Shown here in pieces: positions 12,193 through 24,830 of a stretch of DNA of 64,000 nucleotides. Both the position numbers and the translations under genes were made by a program. Each line of letters starts with the position of its first letter. Position 1 is the first letter of the stretch. The notes under the pieces were generated by a model, which worked only from the letters and a program-made list of their open reading frames with translations, ran no database searches and was not told where the DNA came from. The stretch comes from Sipunculus nudus (taxonomy: Eukaryota > Annelida > Sipuncula > Golfingiida > Sipunculidae): positions 92,259,624-92,323,623 of the forward strand of contig CM049308.1 in the NCBI GenBank assembly GCA_026874595.1, in the 5' to 3' direction.

Positions 12193-13510
12193 GTAAGATC
12201 TTTCGGAAATTAAAACTAATCTATATCATACATCGAACATTTATGTTTTACTAAACCATCAGCCGATTGAGAACTTTGTGTCTGTCAATTAACGTTAATG
12301 GTCGGATTATCTGAACTGCGGTGCCTTATTTGAAGCAGAGTTGCCATTCAGTTAATGTGAATTTTACAATATTGTACTGATTGGGAAAAATTAATTTTAT
12401 TTGTGTTAAATAGATATTACTATTTTACAGTACCATCTCGTTTTGCCGTAAACAGTTACAATTTACATTAATAAAAGACACATTTGTTGCAAACTGCATA
12501 TATCAGACCATCATGCAAGTTGACAGAAACGCTGAGAATTTTTTTTACTGTCTTTTCAATTGCTTCCCATTTATTCAAAGAAATTGAAATGTAAATAGCG
12601 GTCCTTGTTCTTCAAAGTTTGTAAAGCAAATAAAAAGAGCCTTTTATGACCGAAAATCATCGATTCATCAAACACTTAATCAACTTGTTCAGAAACCTTT
12701 ACAGGATAAACTCTTGGCCTTAGTCAAAGGGTCGCCGGTTTTGTAAAGGATACTTTTGTTGATCAAGGGACCATCTGGTTTCAGCTACTGTAATTATAAG
12801 ACTTTGCCGCACAAACCTGATTCTTTTATGGATGATAATACGGACGACAAATACGATGACATTTCAAGTGGAAAGCTATAGGTAACGATTCTTAATATAC
12901 TGGAACTGTTCATTGATTCTTGTAAATGTGACAATTTTATTTTAAATGCTTTTTATGCAGTCTCATGGGGAATATGCCTTTATATGCACTTTGTAACTAT
13001 AGATACTTTTTAAAAAATTGCAGTCATATAATACATATATACAAAGGCACTTAGGATATACGTACATTATACATAAAACATTGACACATGCATATAATAG
13101 AAGTTACATGCATAAATTGAGTATCTACTCACTAGTAATTTTTTATATGAAAGGGTCAGGTTGATACATACTACTATATACATATGTATGAACACATGTA
13201 TGTTTATACACGCACACAAATTGATGTGGAAGGGCTTTGTTTGTACTTGAGAATGTGAATTTCATCTTTTTTTCAGTAACTTACGAGCACTGTGTAGAGA
13301 GCCTTGATTTTTTTTCATTTTTAGGAGCAGTTTTCTTCTCGATATTATAATTTTGTTCAATGTATAATTTTTAAAATGATTGAAAACTGGCTTTACATTA
13401 TTGCATTAACAGGTATATATGATTTATTTTTATTGAAGGTAACATTATATCAGTCAAGCAGTTATTGGTCTTGTTTAATATATACTGGGTAGTACATTGG
13501 GCGCATTAAG

Positions 13511-13516
<6 letters not shown>
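12193..13516. other. No gene seen
   Basis: AT-rich, non-repetitive-looking sequence. It would be intron if the candidate exon ending at 12192 is real. Confidence 0.4.

Positions 13517-13561
<45 letters not shown>
13517..13561. repeat. (TA)n microsatellite
   Basis: About 22 TA dinucleotides in a row. Confidence 0.95.
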
Positions 13562-13562
<1 letters not shown>

Positions 13563-13652
13563 TTGACGCCCTGAATGAAACGCATATGAAATGTTCCATT
13601 TTGACTTGATGCATATTATGATTGTGTATATAATTTATGTGTATTCCGTTTG

Positions 13653-13768
13653 ATTAATGTACGCTCCTCACACAGCGGTTATACACTGCAGTCTTCCGAT
13701 GCCTCCTCTATAAAAGAAGACCAGGGACGACTGGTATATAACCGCTGCGTGAGGAACGTATGTTAATG
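13653..13768. mobile_element. Short foldback palindrome (MITE-like)
   Basis: The left arm ATTAATGTACGCTCCTCACA with CAGCGGTTATA after it is mirrored by TATAACCGCTGCGTGAGGAA and CGTATGTTAAT. Stem about 30 bp with few mismatches, loop about 50 bp. No coding capacity. Confidence 0.75.
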
Positions 13769-15627
13769 GTAAGTTCCTGTTTTCGTATCGGGTCATTCAC
13801 CAACTTTGTATTCAGTCCGCTACATATTACAGTTTTTAACCTGGATTTTTTTTTTATATTTGATACAATAAGACAATATTTGATCATACACACAGCAACA
13901 GGCTGTCGTTATTCCGTTTATATCAATACAAGGACAAACCCATCCTCTGTTCATATGCCAACTGCTGAGGGTACGATTTTACTCGTCATCCCTATACACA
14001 TACATGCACATGTTGTACCGAGTAACGTGATTGAACCCCCACAGGCGAAAATTTGAATACAGTTTATTTTGGGTAGAACTTTAACAGTAAACTCGGGACA
14101 AAAGCCTTCAGGAAAGCTCATTATTCATAGCTTTTGGACGCTTGTCACCTGGGATCTTATGGGCGACTGATAAAATACAGAAAACAGCATGCAGTTTTGC
14201 TTTGCAAGTAGCAACATTGAAAATACTTGGTCTGTTTTTTTACGCTTATCCATCGTTGCTCGTTATTCATTTCAATCCTTGACAGGTTGCAGTGACGAAA
14301 GCCCCTGAATAGTTTATTGACTTACTGAGTACTGCATGTATTCTCTGGACACATTCTTCGTAAATTTTAATAATTTGTGTGTTCCTGGTGGTTTTATAAC
14401 AACCTCCACAGCCTGTGATTTATTTGTTCTCATACTATCACCAGGCAGGTCCTTTGTACTGCATATAGCTTGGGTGACCTCCACACAGATTTAAATGCAT
14501 TAATACATTGATCTGCCAGCATATGTTAATAGATATTGGTTTGTTTGCATGTATTCTTTTAAATCTTCACAATGTATTGTTAATTATGGAATAACGCCCG
14601 CATGGCTCTCGTTTATCTCGTGTATGTATATATACAGAACCTGGAAAATTAACACTGGTGGGGGTCTGACCACCATTACGTCCTTCATGAATGTTGTATT
14701 CACTACCTGTTCTAACAAAGGTCAATGGAAGCTATACGTATACATCCATGTCTATCTAAATGTGTGTATGTTCATGTGAATGTTTGTTTGTGTATAAAAA
14801 CATTTTGATAGGTGTCTTGTAATTATTTTCATTCCCATGGAAAATTATTCTGATGGGTAATTATTCTTATGAATAGCTATTCTTATGAATAACTATTCTT
14901 AAGAAAAAGGAACTAAAAACATTTTGACTGATTCTCGGCCGTTTAATTTAACCTTCCTTAAAATGTACCGGGAGGATTTAATACACGACAGGAAGGATAA
15001 AACGACGGAGAACCAGTCTGTTTTCATTTTAGATATGATCCAGATCACTTAAATGTTGGCCCATATCCAATTTCCCTATTTATCTTTTGGATACAAAATA
15101 ACAGAAATGTAATTAAAGTATTCGAGAGAAAATGATAAGATGGTTCTCAGGGAAGGGAGCAGTAGATTCACTATATATAGCAGGATCATTTTGTTTCGTT
15201 GTATATCTGTCCTCAAGCTGAAAGAGTAGAATGACTATACAATTGCGACATACCATGATATATTTATTGGTTTAATTATCTCTTACTGAGACACCACCGT
15301 TTTCAGAAACTATGCATGCGCAATTTATAGATTTACTTTAAAACAAGCGTTAATAATACTTGAACGAATACCTCAACTACCAGTACCCGGATCAATAGGT
15401 TCTACCATTTGCAATGCATGGCGTTAAACCATATATTGCTTACACCATAGGCCCCATGGTAACAAGTTTTATTATAATAAATTGTCTTTAAAGGCTTTCC
15501 ATCCTCTCCATAGTTTTGCTGTATAAAATTCGCTGCAACATCTTTTCAACAAAATCCAACCTTTCAATGAAAAAAACTTGAAATGTGGGAGGCTTGAAAT
15601 CATATGCACTACTTCGCCTCATTGGCG
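13769..15627. other. No gene seen
   Basis: AT-rich sequence. A small tandem of TATTCTTATGAATA-type words sits at 14850-14900. Nothing exon-like is defensible. Confidence 0.4.
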
Positions 15628-16282
15628 GACGTGTATTGGTTGTGGTTTAATCCAAGATCACGTTTATTGGTTGTGGTTTAATCCGAGATCACGTTTATTG
15701 GTTGTGGTTTAATCCCAGATCACGTTTATTGGTGGTGGTTTAATCCCAGATCACGTTTAATGGTTGTGGTTTAATCCCAGATCACGTTTATTGGTTGTGG
15801 TTTAATCCCAGGTCACGTTTATTGGTTGTGGTTTAATCCCAGGTCACGTTTATTGGTTGTGGTTTATTCCCAGATCACGTTTATTGGTTGTGGTTTAATC
15901 CCAGATCACGTTTATTGGTTGTGGTTTAATTCCAGATCACGTTTAATGGTTGTGGTTTAATCCCAGATCACGTTTATTGGTTGTGTTTAATCCCAGATCA
16001 CGTTTATTGGTTGTGGTTTAATCCCAGATCACGTTTATTGGTTGTGGTTTAATCCCAGATCACGTTTATTGGTTGTGGTTTTATCCCAGATCAAGTTTAT
16101 TGGTTGTGGTTTAAGCCGAGATCATGTTTATTGGTTGTGGTTTAAGCCGAGATCACGTTTATTGGTTGTGGTTTAATCCCAGATCACGTTTATTGGTTGT
16201 TGTTTAATCCCAGATCACGTTTATTGGTTGTGGTTTAATCCCAGATCACGTTTATTGGTTGTTGTTTAATCCCAGATCACGT
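15628..16282. repeat. 31-bp minisatellite, about 21 copies
   Basis: Unit CACGTTTATTGGTTGTGG followed by TTTAATCCCAGAT, repeated about 21 times with occasional substitutions (ATTGG to AATGG, TAATCC to TAAGCC or TTATCC) and a single one-base deletion near 15986. Every unit carries ATTGG (inverse CCAAT), TGTGGTTT (RUNX-like core) and TAATCC (Otx/Pitx-like core). Those motif labels are established consensus words; binding is inference. Confidence 0.95.
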
Positions 16283-16599
16283 ATCGTCATATCTTTAATC
16301 AAGGTGTCCTCACTTCCATGGGACTGTGCTAATAGTTACATAATTGATTTCGGATTTATATTCATAGCTTAGTTTGGAGTTAGCGGTTGAAGCATTACAT
16401 CTACTCTTTTAAAAAACATCTTTGAGACTTCGGAGGGAAATAAATCGGACTATCAGATTATCAAATGTTTTCATTAAACCCGGCCGAACATTTTGTAAAC
16501 CTAGCAACAAACTGCTTTGGCATTTAATGTAGAAGGAGTGTACTGGGTATTTTGAGGTCTAAATTCATTCATCCAGGATTCGTTATTCTTTGATTCGTC

Positions 16600-17110
16600 A
16601 TGCAAAGTACGGCAGTCTGCAATGTGTTAAGGTGATACCAACCATACCAGAATCGCATAAGTCCGACTGTCCTATATCTGGGGAGGGAATTTCCCCTTGG
16701 CTGTCCCCTTTTTATCTGGTTGGCATTCCTCATGGCCCATCACCCGTTGTCTTCATGCAGCGGCACACCTCCTTGGTAATGGACCGCTCTCAAGGTCCTG
16801 GAAAGTTCTTTTCAAGCACGCCAATTTGGACAGGCCCGTTGTAATATCTTCTTCACGGTTTGTCGAAGCCAGGTATAAGCTGGATTCCTTGAACATTTGG
16901 AGGGTGTATTTGAAGATGATCAACAACCAACGGAGCCTCGACGGCTTCTGGGGTCTATTGGGACGGTGCACAGGACCCCACGCCGAGAGGTCGTGAGTTC
17001 AAATCTCATCCGAGGAGGGGTGAGAAGTTTCACGGTTGAGTGACACCATTATACATTAAAACATGATAGGAAGCGAGTGCTTCACCTCCCTGTCATGTAG
17101 TTCCTATCAT
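16600..17110. repeat. Possible tRNA-like SINE fragment in a GC-richer stretch
   Basis: At 16991-17010, GGTCGTGAGTTCAAATCTCA followed by TCC resembles a pol III B box. The A box is not convincing (TTGGGACGGTG at about 16958). The GC-richer 400 bases upstream have three overlapping open frames on both strands but no known protein motif. It could equally be an unrecognised repeat. Confidence 0.3.
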
Positions 17111-19710
17111 GCAGTACTTTGAATATGACTTAGATAAGTCAGTATATAACAAATGAGGAATTAATTAAAAAAAGGAGCCCACAGTTAACTTTACTATAAT
17201 TTTTACAATAATTAAAAGTTAACTATATCAATTGTGACGTTTCTCAAAATAATGGACGACAGCCTCGACATGACAGACCCGTCAAGAGACAATAGCATAT
17301 TCAGGCCAAGGAAAGACAAAGCTCAGGTTAATGAGTTCAGACGAAGGTATTATTGCCATGGAAAAAGAGGCACAAGTGTTGCCATGGAAATAGAGCTATT
17401 TATCATTAGCTGCAAGTGTCCTTGTGTACAGTGTCAACGGTACCTTTTTGTTAGTGTGTTCTTGTCTAAATTTAATAAGATGGAGTCCCCCTCCCCACCC
17501 ACATTATCTTATCAAGAGGACTAAAGAATAAGTGGTATTGTGGGTACAATTTTATCTTTAACGTACGGGCTAGCAGTGTGGTGCAATGAATAAAATCACA
17601 GTCAATCATTATAAAACACAAGAAAATTCTTGTTTCTGAAAATAACAAAATGCCCTTGCCACGTCTTTCTTCCTGCTGTTTTTCGTTCATTCCAGTTACC
17701 CTTATGATGAGATTTGGATATTGTTAAAAAAAATCACTAGAATACGGGGACGCTTTTGTTCAGAGCTCCCCTTAGACCCAGTCTAGAGCTCCCCTATGAA
17801 CCAACCATGGCATTGCTGAACCTTAACACACATGTACCTGTGCAGCACACATCTGTGTCTGATTAGGATCCTTGCGCAGGTGTACGTGCGGTCTACGACT
17901 ATAGTTATAGTTATAACCAGCACGTTTTTCATTCCGTCCCTATATGGCTTGGCAGTAGTACTATAAACAGGCTTATGTTATCCAAATGGGTTTCCAAAAG
18001 GTGATGTAAACTTTCAGGGATGGCTTGTTATGTAGGGGAATATTTATTGAATCACCCATAAAATGCGAACACAAATACATTAGTATCAGATGTTAGATAC
18101 AACCACTGAGCAACCCTATTGACCAAGGTTGGACAAAGCAGATTAAACAAAAACTCACACCACACCTCGTCATTAGTGCTAAAACGTGTATGGACCGCTG
18201 TGTGTTCATGGCATATCTTCTTGGCGGTCTTGTAAAGATCGATGTCGCTGAAAAGCGTCGTGACGAGGGGAGAATAAATACGTTTCCGGTTGAAACATCC
18301 CTTGCTGATCTTTATGAGCTGTGACGTGAACACCGTGTTTATTGTCTGTAGTGATGTCTGCATTGTCACTAATGAGCTTACAGCGTGTTATAGACTTATA
18401 TTAACCTTTTTTTTAACTTTGTTGATAAACAAGTACTTTTTTACATGTAATTTCGGTTAAGGATTTCTAAACAATATTATTTAGTATATCCATGATATAA
18501 ATAGAGTTTAAAGATATTAAACATTACGCCACAACCCTCCTTAAATATGACAAATAGATCTCACTTCCCTTTTAATTATCCCGTTTAATGGAATAGCTGG
18601 TAAACGTACTGAAAGGGTAGGCCTACTGAAAAAGTGATAGGAGGTCTGAACTGGAAAGGAGAAAGTATGTACCTCTTTCATCATTGTATACATGCATGTA
18701 TATATATATATTGTTTGCTAGTTCTTTTTTGTTGTTTAAACTTCAGTAGACATGAACGTCAATGTATAAAGCGTTATAATGAAACGTGCAGTTGTGACCA
18801 TGTAACTACCGTGAGTTTTATATGCGTTGATTCAGGAAATATACACACCATAAATGACAAGCAGACGTGCCTAATTGAAATATGCATTTATTCGTCTGTA
18901 TTAGAGTGTTTACATTAGAAGGCTAATCTCACTTCATATTATGAAGTTTTAGGCATCAATTTAAATATTGACTATTTGTTTATAATTCTATAATTCTTTA
19001 AATATAAACTTATATCAATTTCAGGCAAATGCTTCCCGTAGGAGACTCGATACATCAGTTGAAATGTTGCCTAATTTTCTACATTCATAAAAATTCATTA
19101 ATAAACCGAGATAAAAAAAGCCCTCCATTTTGATACAATTCATGGAAGTGCATTTCCTTTAGAGAAACACATTAGACAAAGGCAAAGCAAAAAATATATA
19201 TATCTATATCTCTTAAGACATATTTTTTGTTAAAAACACATCGAGAACAATACAAACTCCAGCCTTTCAGTGCTCCCATTTTAGGCAGCTGGATTATTCT
19301 ACCAAACAAAGGTTCTTCAAAGACCTCTTTACAGCGGCAAGAGTCTTAACTTAAAAAAGGAAGACTTGAACCTGGAAAATCGATCGACAGTTCGTAGTCG
19401 TCGGGAGAGCTGCATGACCCTTTTCATAAAAGATTTTACAACGTTATAGAATCGCATGCAGATTGTTCCATATTATTATAAGAAATGCCAATAGAGCAGC
19501 AGGCCTTGTCTTTAATTACGTTTTCATGCAAACGTAATAGGAAAATGTTAACAGACAAAAAGTAAAAAAAAAAAAAAAACCTGAATTGCTGAATGAAATT
19601 ATAGAAATCAATAACTACAAAAAAAGTATTTTTTCGTTCGCGTACTTTTCCCCTGAGATGAACAAAGACGCTCTACTACTTGATTGAAGTTTGCTTTTTC
19701 TTCTTTCCAG
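17111..19710. other. No gene seen
   Basis: AT-rich sequence without strong repeats except an A run at 19564-19580. It ends in the strong pyrimidine tract and AG at 19709-19710 described with the candidate exon. Confidence 0.4.
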
Positions 19711-19970
19711 ATGAGCGGTTTCGCCGCGGTTACTCCACAGCCACATGAGGAATCTGCTCGAAGAAAGTGGAGCGTCGGGGCTTTCTGTGGAGTCGTACCT
19801 GCTCCACTAGACGAAGAACCACGTGGAGCGATGCACGCACAAGAAAACTCTGGTTTATAATTGACGATTCCCAGACCAGCTTTCAATATTAATGTACTGT
19901 ACAGCTGACTACATTACTATGGGGAGTTTTATACCCTTGATCTAAGATCGGACATATATTGGGACTGAAT
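19711..19970 (+). other. Candidate 5' untranslated part of the exon, with a 49-codon upstream ORF
   Basis: A long pyrimidine run ending in TTCTTTCCAG (AG at 19709-19710) is one of the best splice acceptors in the window and lies 260 bases before the candidate start codon at 19971. If used, the exon runs 19711-20052. The first three exon bases are ATG, opening a 49-residue upstream frame that stops at 19860, well before the main ATG and in its own frame. Such a uORF would be expected to reduce translation of the main frame. The 49-residue product matches nothing I recognise. The acceptor is visible; its use in a transcript is inference. Confidence 0.4.
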
Positions 19971-20052
19971 ATGAAACATCAGAGATTATTCTTGGTGGAA
20001 GTGTTACAATGCATTACACTGTTGTGTACCGTTCAACTCACCATTGGCCAAG
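19971..20052 (+). CDS. GPR158: Candidate first coding exon: signal peptide of the GPR158-like receptor
   Basis: The ATG at 19971 opens 27 codons plus one base: a short basic start (MKHQR), a hydrophobic core around LFLVEVLQCITLLCTV and a small-residue end (LTIGQ), as in a cleaved signal peptide. A good donor follows (CAAG|gtatgt). The exon ends in phase 1, and the next recognised exon at 54966 needs exactly one base, so the junction codon becomes GAC. The phase match and signal peptide are seen directly; that this exon belongs to the receptor 35 kb away is inference. The alternative is an intronless start at 54914, where an in-frame ATG reads through the acceptor region with its own hydrophobic stretch. 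It could also be the first exon of another gene. Confidence 0.5.
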
Positions 20053-23000
20053 GTATGTTTTTTTATCGCTGCATTTAATTTATGTTTTGCACGAATTGTC
20101 AAACAGTTAAATATATTTTATTTTGGTGGGAATATGAAACGAGACTCTCATCAATAATCAATATAAACAGTATAACATGACAAATAATGCATGTATTTTC
20201 AAATTAAGATCCTCATAACTAAGAATTTTTTGTGTTATTACTACGCCTATACGTCAACAGATATAAAAAATATAGAGCACCCGGACAAAAACAGCTTTAG
20301 TTTCGGAGAAAATGAATGAGGACATGATGGCAAATAACATGCGCTTCTACGTTTTCCCTCAATCGTCTTTTGTCACTTTCTGTATATATGGTAGTAGTAA
20401 AATGAGTTTTCCCTTCTATAATTCTCACTGACTATATATTTTCCAGTTTTTTTTTTTTATTTATGAAAGAATTAAGTTAGTTAATAATTACGGACACCTA
20501 CAGGTACTGATCAATAGAGAAATGTTCATGCATGACACCTTAAAGACTTTTACCATTGCATCTAAGCTTAATTAAAGACTAGAGGGAGCTGGCGCTATCG
20601 GGCATTTTTCTAATCGGGTACTGAGGTCATTTTTATGGGTATATGCGAACATAAATGTTATACGTCATTTGACTGGCCCACCAGCCAACAACCTTGCGCA
20701 AAAGATCGTGATTGACTCATTCCATAACCTTTGGTAAAATGTTTTTGTTACATTTCTTCACAGATATAATGGTGTTCAAATGGAAAATACATTATGCCCT
20801 AGAAAACAACCTGCTAAAATGCTAAACATGCACGTGTGTTTATATGCAAACGAACAAAGCAGCATAATATATGCATAGTAACCATCCAGAAATCAACTGT
20901 CAACAGTTGTTTTAATAATTACGATGCTTTAAGAGTAAAATTTTAATTCTTTAGACCAAGCTACCCTTTAGAAACACTTCCTAAGAGTGGAATACAATCA
21001 TACAAAGAGAGCATACCATCTGTAAAACAAGGCAACCATGGGTCAGGGCGCTCAGCTGATTTTGTAAAATTTCAGCATATGCAAAATATACATATATTTT
21101 TGTTTAATATATAATGACATTTGAAAAGCTAAAAGGAAATTATCCTGCTAGTTGGTGATTATTAAGTACTAAATAAATGACTGCCAAACTAATACTCTGT
21201 CACGACAGCTATGGAAAAACCAGGCTAATAAATTCATTTCACTTTCAGCCAAGGCAGGGGAATAATGACTTTCCATTTAAAATAAATCCTCTTTTTTAGC
21301 ATGTATTATTTAGCGGGAAAATAAGGATTGATTTAATAAAATTTTATCACACTGATCTGATCTTTTTAAATTTTACAATTTTTATAAATTTGCAATAAGA
21401 AAAAATATGCAATTAAAGGTTAACTCTGCATTGTTTTTTTGTATTTGTACAATAGAGTTTTTAGTTCAATATACATGCTTAATTTTATTATCAGCAATGC
21501 AAGATTGATAAAAAAATTCCCTTTTCATATCAGATATACATATTATTTGTTGGATGAGGGGAAAAAAGCATCATTATGCTAAATATTATTTTAACCATAA
21601 TTTGATACTTAATTCATGTTATAAAAGAAAGCAAATAGTTTTTAACTTTTCTGAAGCAAGGAATTCCTCACAACATCTACACTTGTATAGCAGTCAATAA
21701 CTTTGTGGACACATAATTACATGTGACATCATTGTAACCCCTTATAATACAAAAAAATCCCAAAATGTGGCAAAAGTCTAGAACAACTGAATTAAACAAA
21801 GAAAATCACAATATTCGTCTTGTTTATGCATCCTCTCCATTTTTTGTATTGGGGGGGGGGGGGGGGGGGGGACAGAAGGGAAGATGAGCTTTGCTGAACA
21901 AAGGGAATTAGCTGCCTGGAGTGATGCTAGTTCGATAACAGCTTAGCCAGATGAGGGTTCCAGCACTTAATACACATCACTTTAGTAGGTTGGCTTAAAA
22001 TGGTGTTTGAAAACTTTTATAGAACTGTCATTAAATTACTTTCGAATTGCAGATTTTAAAAGAGTAAACCCTTTTGTGTAATTGCTTTTAAATTGAATCA
22101 ACAGTGTTAACCGGAATAAAAATGTACCATGGTAAAATTTGGGCAAAATTTAAGTATTGATTTTACTCTTTTGCAAATAACTCGAAAAGTATACAATATT
22201 CTGATCTTATTAAATCTTGATTGAATAAAGTTTTATCCTAAATAAGTTTTATCTTAAAAGAATTAATAATATAAACAAAATTATGAACCACACCAGATCG
22301 ACCAGCTAGATTAAGACTGATTGAGAGTGCAGTTCTAAACGAGAGGGCAAAAGAAAAAAAAAGGGCTCATGCCTTCCACTTTTTTGGGACTAAGATTTAC
22401 ACAAAAAAGGAAACTGATTCTAAATTAGACGTCTCTACTGAAATCAATCCCCGCATCAATTAATCTCCGACGCTGGGTTTTGGTGTCGCTGCCTGCTGAG
22501 AGATAATTTATAAAACCGATATAAAATGTAACAGAAAATCTCAACAAAGGAACGTCGCTTAGAAGCTGAGCAGCAGGTTTGGTATTTCAAAGAGTGTAAT
22601 ATAATTATTCCTGCTAATGAGGACTACAAGGATCTGGGTTGTTTTGGTACACTGGTTGAACCCGTATATTCAGCTTGTTCGATATTTCGCCGTCTTCTGA
22701 TCAATTGCTCTGCTGGTTATCTAGAATGCCATTTTATCCTGTTTCTCGTGTTCACCTAGTACCACATTTATCACATTATGTGAAGACCGCTCGATCTTCT
22801 ACGGGTTGCCCCGTCTTTTATTCTTACCTACAATGCTCGGCTAACACATGCTCTTCAAATGTCAATGCGAATGTGACCTTTATGGATAGGGGCGAGTTTG
22901 AAAACCTCGTAGGAAAAAGGTTGGTAGGGCGTTTATTATTTTTTTCAGATATTCTTTGAGTATTCTATACTTTTAAGGTACAAGGCCAGGGTGAGATGTA

Positions 23001-23222
23001 GAAGGTTTAATATTGAATTGAAGTAAATCTGTATGAGAATTTGGATTACGCGCACACGTTTTGGTTTGTGTATTCGTATGCCTGTTTGTCTGTCCGAGCG
23101 ATTGCGTTTACATATTTGAAATGTAAGTATTTTTAAAAATTTGGCATGGAAAATGAACACATTGCAAAAAAATTGAAGCCGGCATTTAAAAACATATGAC
23201 TGTCCTTTGACACTAACATTTG

Positions 23223-23259
<37 letters not shown>

Positions 23260-23880
23260 GCCTTTAGGTAAAGCGCTGTGAAAGAGCGTACAGAACATGG
23301 TGTCCATCAGCCTTATTTTAATTATTAAAGGCTTATGTTTCTGTCTAATAGTTGACATTTCCATGAATGTATGGATACTTCCAACATGAAATGAAATGTT
23401 CATATAACCGTCCAAAAGTGGTCATTCATGGACAGTACGAAGATATTGAATGAAATTCATTATAGAAGTTTTATTTGTTAGACATTCTGGGAGCTTCTTC
23501 GTGCGGCCATGTGATTTTTCTAACGGTCTTGCCTCTTTTGAAAATGCATCATTCGAACGACTGTCAAAATCTGAATGCGATAGATTGGTCGATAGCATTT
23601 CAATTAAACTCTAAAATACTTTTTGTTCAGATATTAAAATAAGAGTTTTTCTCACATTATCTGATTACATTGTTAGTTATCTTTGTAAAAATATACATCT
23701 ATAGCGTATTCATCCATTGATGGCACGGCCTTTATTTGAATTGAAAAGTTAGTACATAAATGTATTATCAAAAGACGTTCACATTGATTTGAAAATAATG
23801 GTCTTATTTTGTCCTCGCGAGCGTAAACGTCGGGCAGTATGAATAACTTTTTTTCAATTTTCTTTAGGACAATGTTTTCC
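20053..23880. other. Putative intron 1, first part: no exon seen; G tract and GA microsatellite
   Basis: A poly-G run occupies 21851-21871 and a (GA)n run 23225-23258. The longest open frame here (minus strand 22945-23415) is interrupted by translated GA repeat (SLSLSLS) and is not a gene. Confidence 0.5.
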
Positions 23881-23884
23881 ACAT

Positions 23885-24300
23885 GTTTTTAAGCTGTCGG
23901 TGCAAAACTTGCTGAAAGTTTGATGCCGGAAGTCAGGCGCCATGCCAATTCTCTAATTGCTCCGGACCATGTCTGTGGATTATTTCCTCCGCTTAACGGC
24001 GTCATCAAAGGAAAACGGATTGATTTCTATTATATTTTTCTAATATGACCTTTTTCAAATATTGTCATTTCCTTTAATCTTTTGATGCATGAAATCGGAC
24101 TGAAATCACGCGGTCAATATATCGCCCGAGGGAGAGACCTTGAATGTGTTCCACGCAATTAGTTCGTTCACTAGCATCCGGTGAAAATTTCAAACCCTTT
24201 GGGAAAGGTTACAGATTTACGGTACTTCGATCTTGTGCAAATCTGTAAAAGCGCACCTGCATTTTCCTTGAATTGTTGATATTTCAATGACGTCAGACCG
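23885..24300. repeat. Duplicated block A, left copy (paralogue of 35036-35440)
   Basis: TTTTTAAGCTGTCGG, GATGCCGGAAGTC, GGCGCCATG, ATCGG-CTGAAATCA and CTTCGAT-TTGTG-AAATC-GTAAAAGC occur in the same order and spacing at 35038-35390. Identity is clearly above chance but moderate, so the duplication is old. Confidence 0.75.
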
Positions 24301-24410
24301 ATTAATCCCTTTTTGGTCTCCTCCACTGCATATTTTACATTTTTCTTATCAATTTATAGAAACTTGAAAAAATGTCCTTTGACCATACTTGTTAAGCTCA
24401 GTGGACATCT

Positions 24411-24577
24411 AATCATGCGAAGCTTTAACGTTCACTCGGACTTCTAACCATGCGTAACTTTAACGTTCGCTGGGACTTCTAATCATGCGTAGCTTTAATG
24501 TTCACTCGGACTTCTAATCATGCGTAGCTTTAATGTTCACTCGGACTTCTAATTATGCGCTGCTTTAACGTTCGCTC
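24411..24577. repeat. 35-bp tandem repeat, nearly 5 copies
   Basis: Unit starts AATCATGCGTAGCTTTAACG and ends with CACTCGGACTTCT; copies begin at 24411, 24446, 24481, 24516 and 24551, with the last one partial. Confidence 0.9.
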
Positions 24578-24830
24578 TTTCGCCATCGTCCAGCAGACCC
24601 ACTTACCAGCATTTATTTTTCTGGTAGAACCTGAAAATTTCACATTCAGTGATTGGCCCAGAGATAAACGAACACGTTTTATTTAGTAAATTTGTATACA
24701 ATTCAGTATTAACTTTAATACAGCCATATATATTACTAATTTTGTACATTAGAAATTATTATCCAATTTACTCTTCGCGTGTATACAAACATTAATTGGG
24801 CTTTTATGGTTTCAGCAAATATTTATTTTT

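Noticed and set aside
22945-23415. 156-codon minus-strand open frame, the longest single frame in the window
   Set aside because: It runs through the (GA)n microsatellite as SLSLSLS and is otherwise low in complexity, with no motif. Chance frame.
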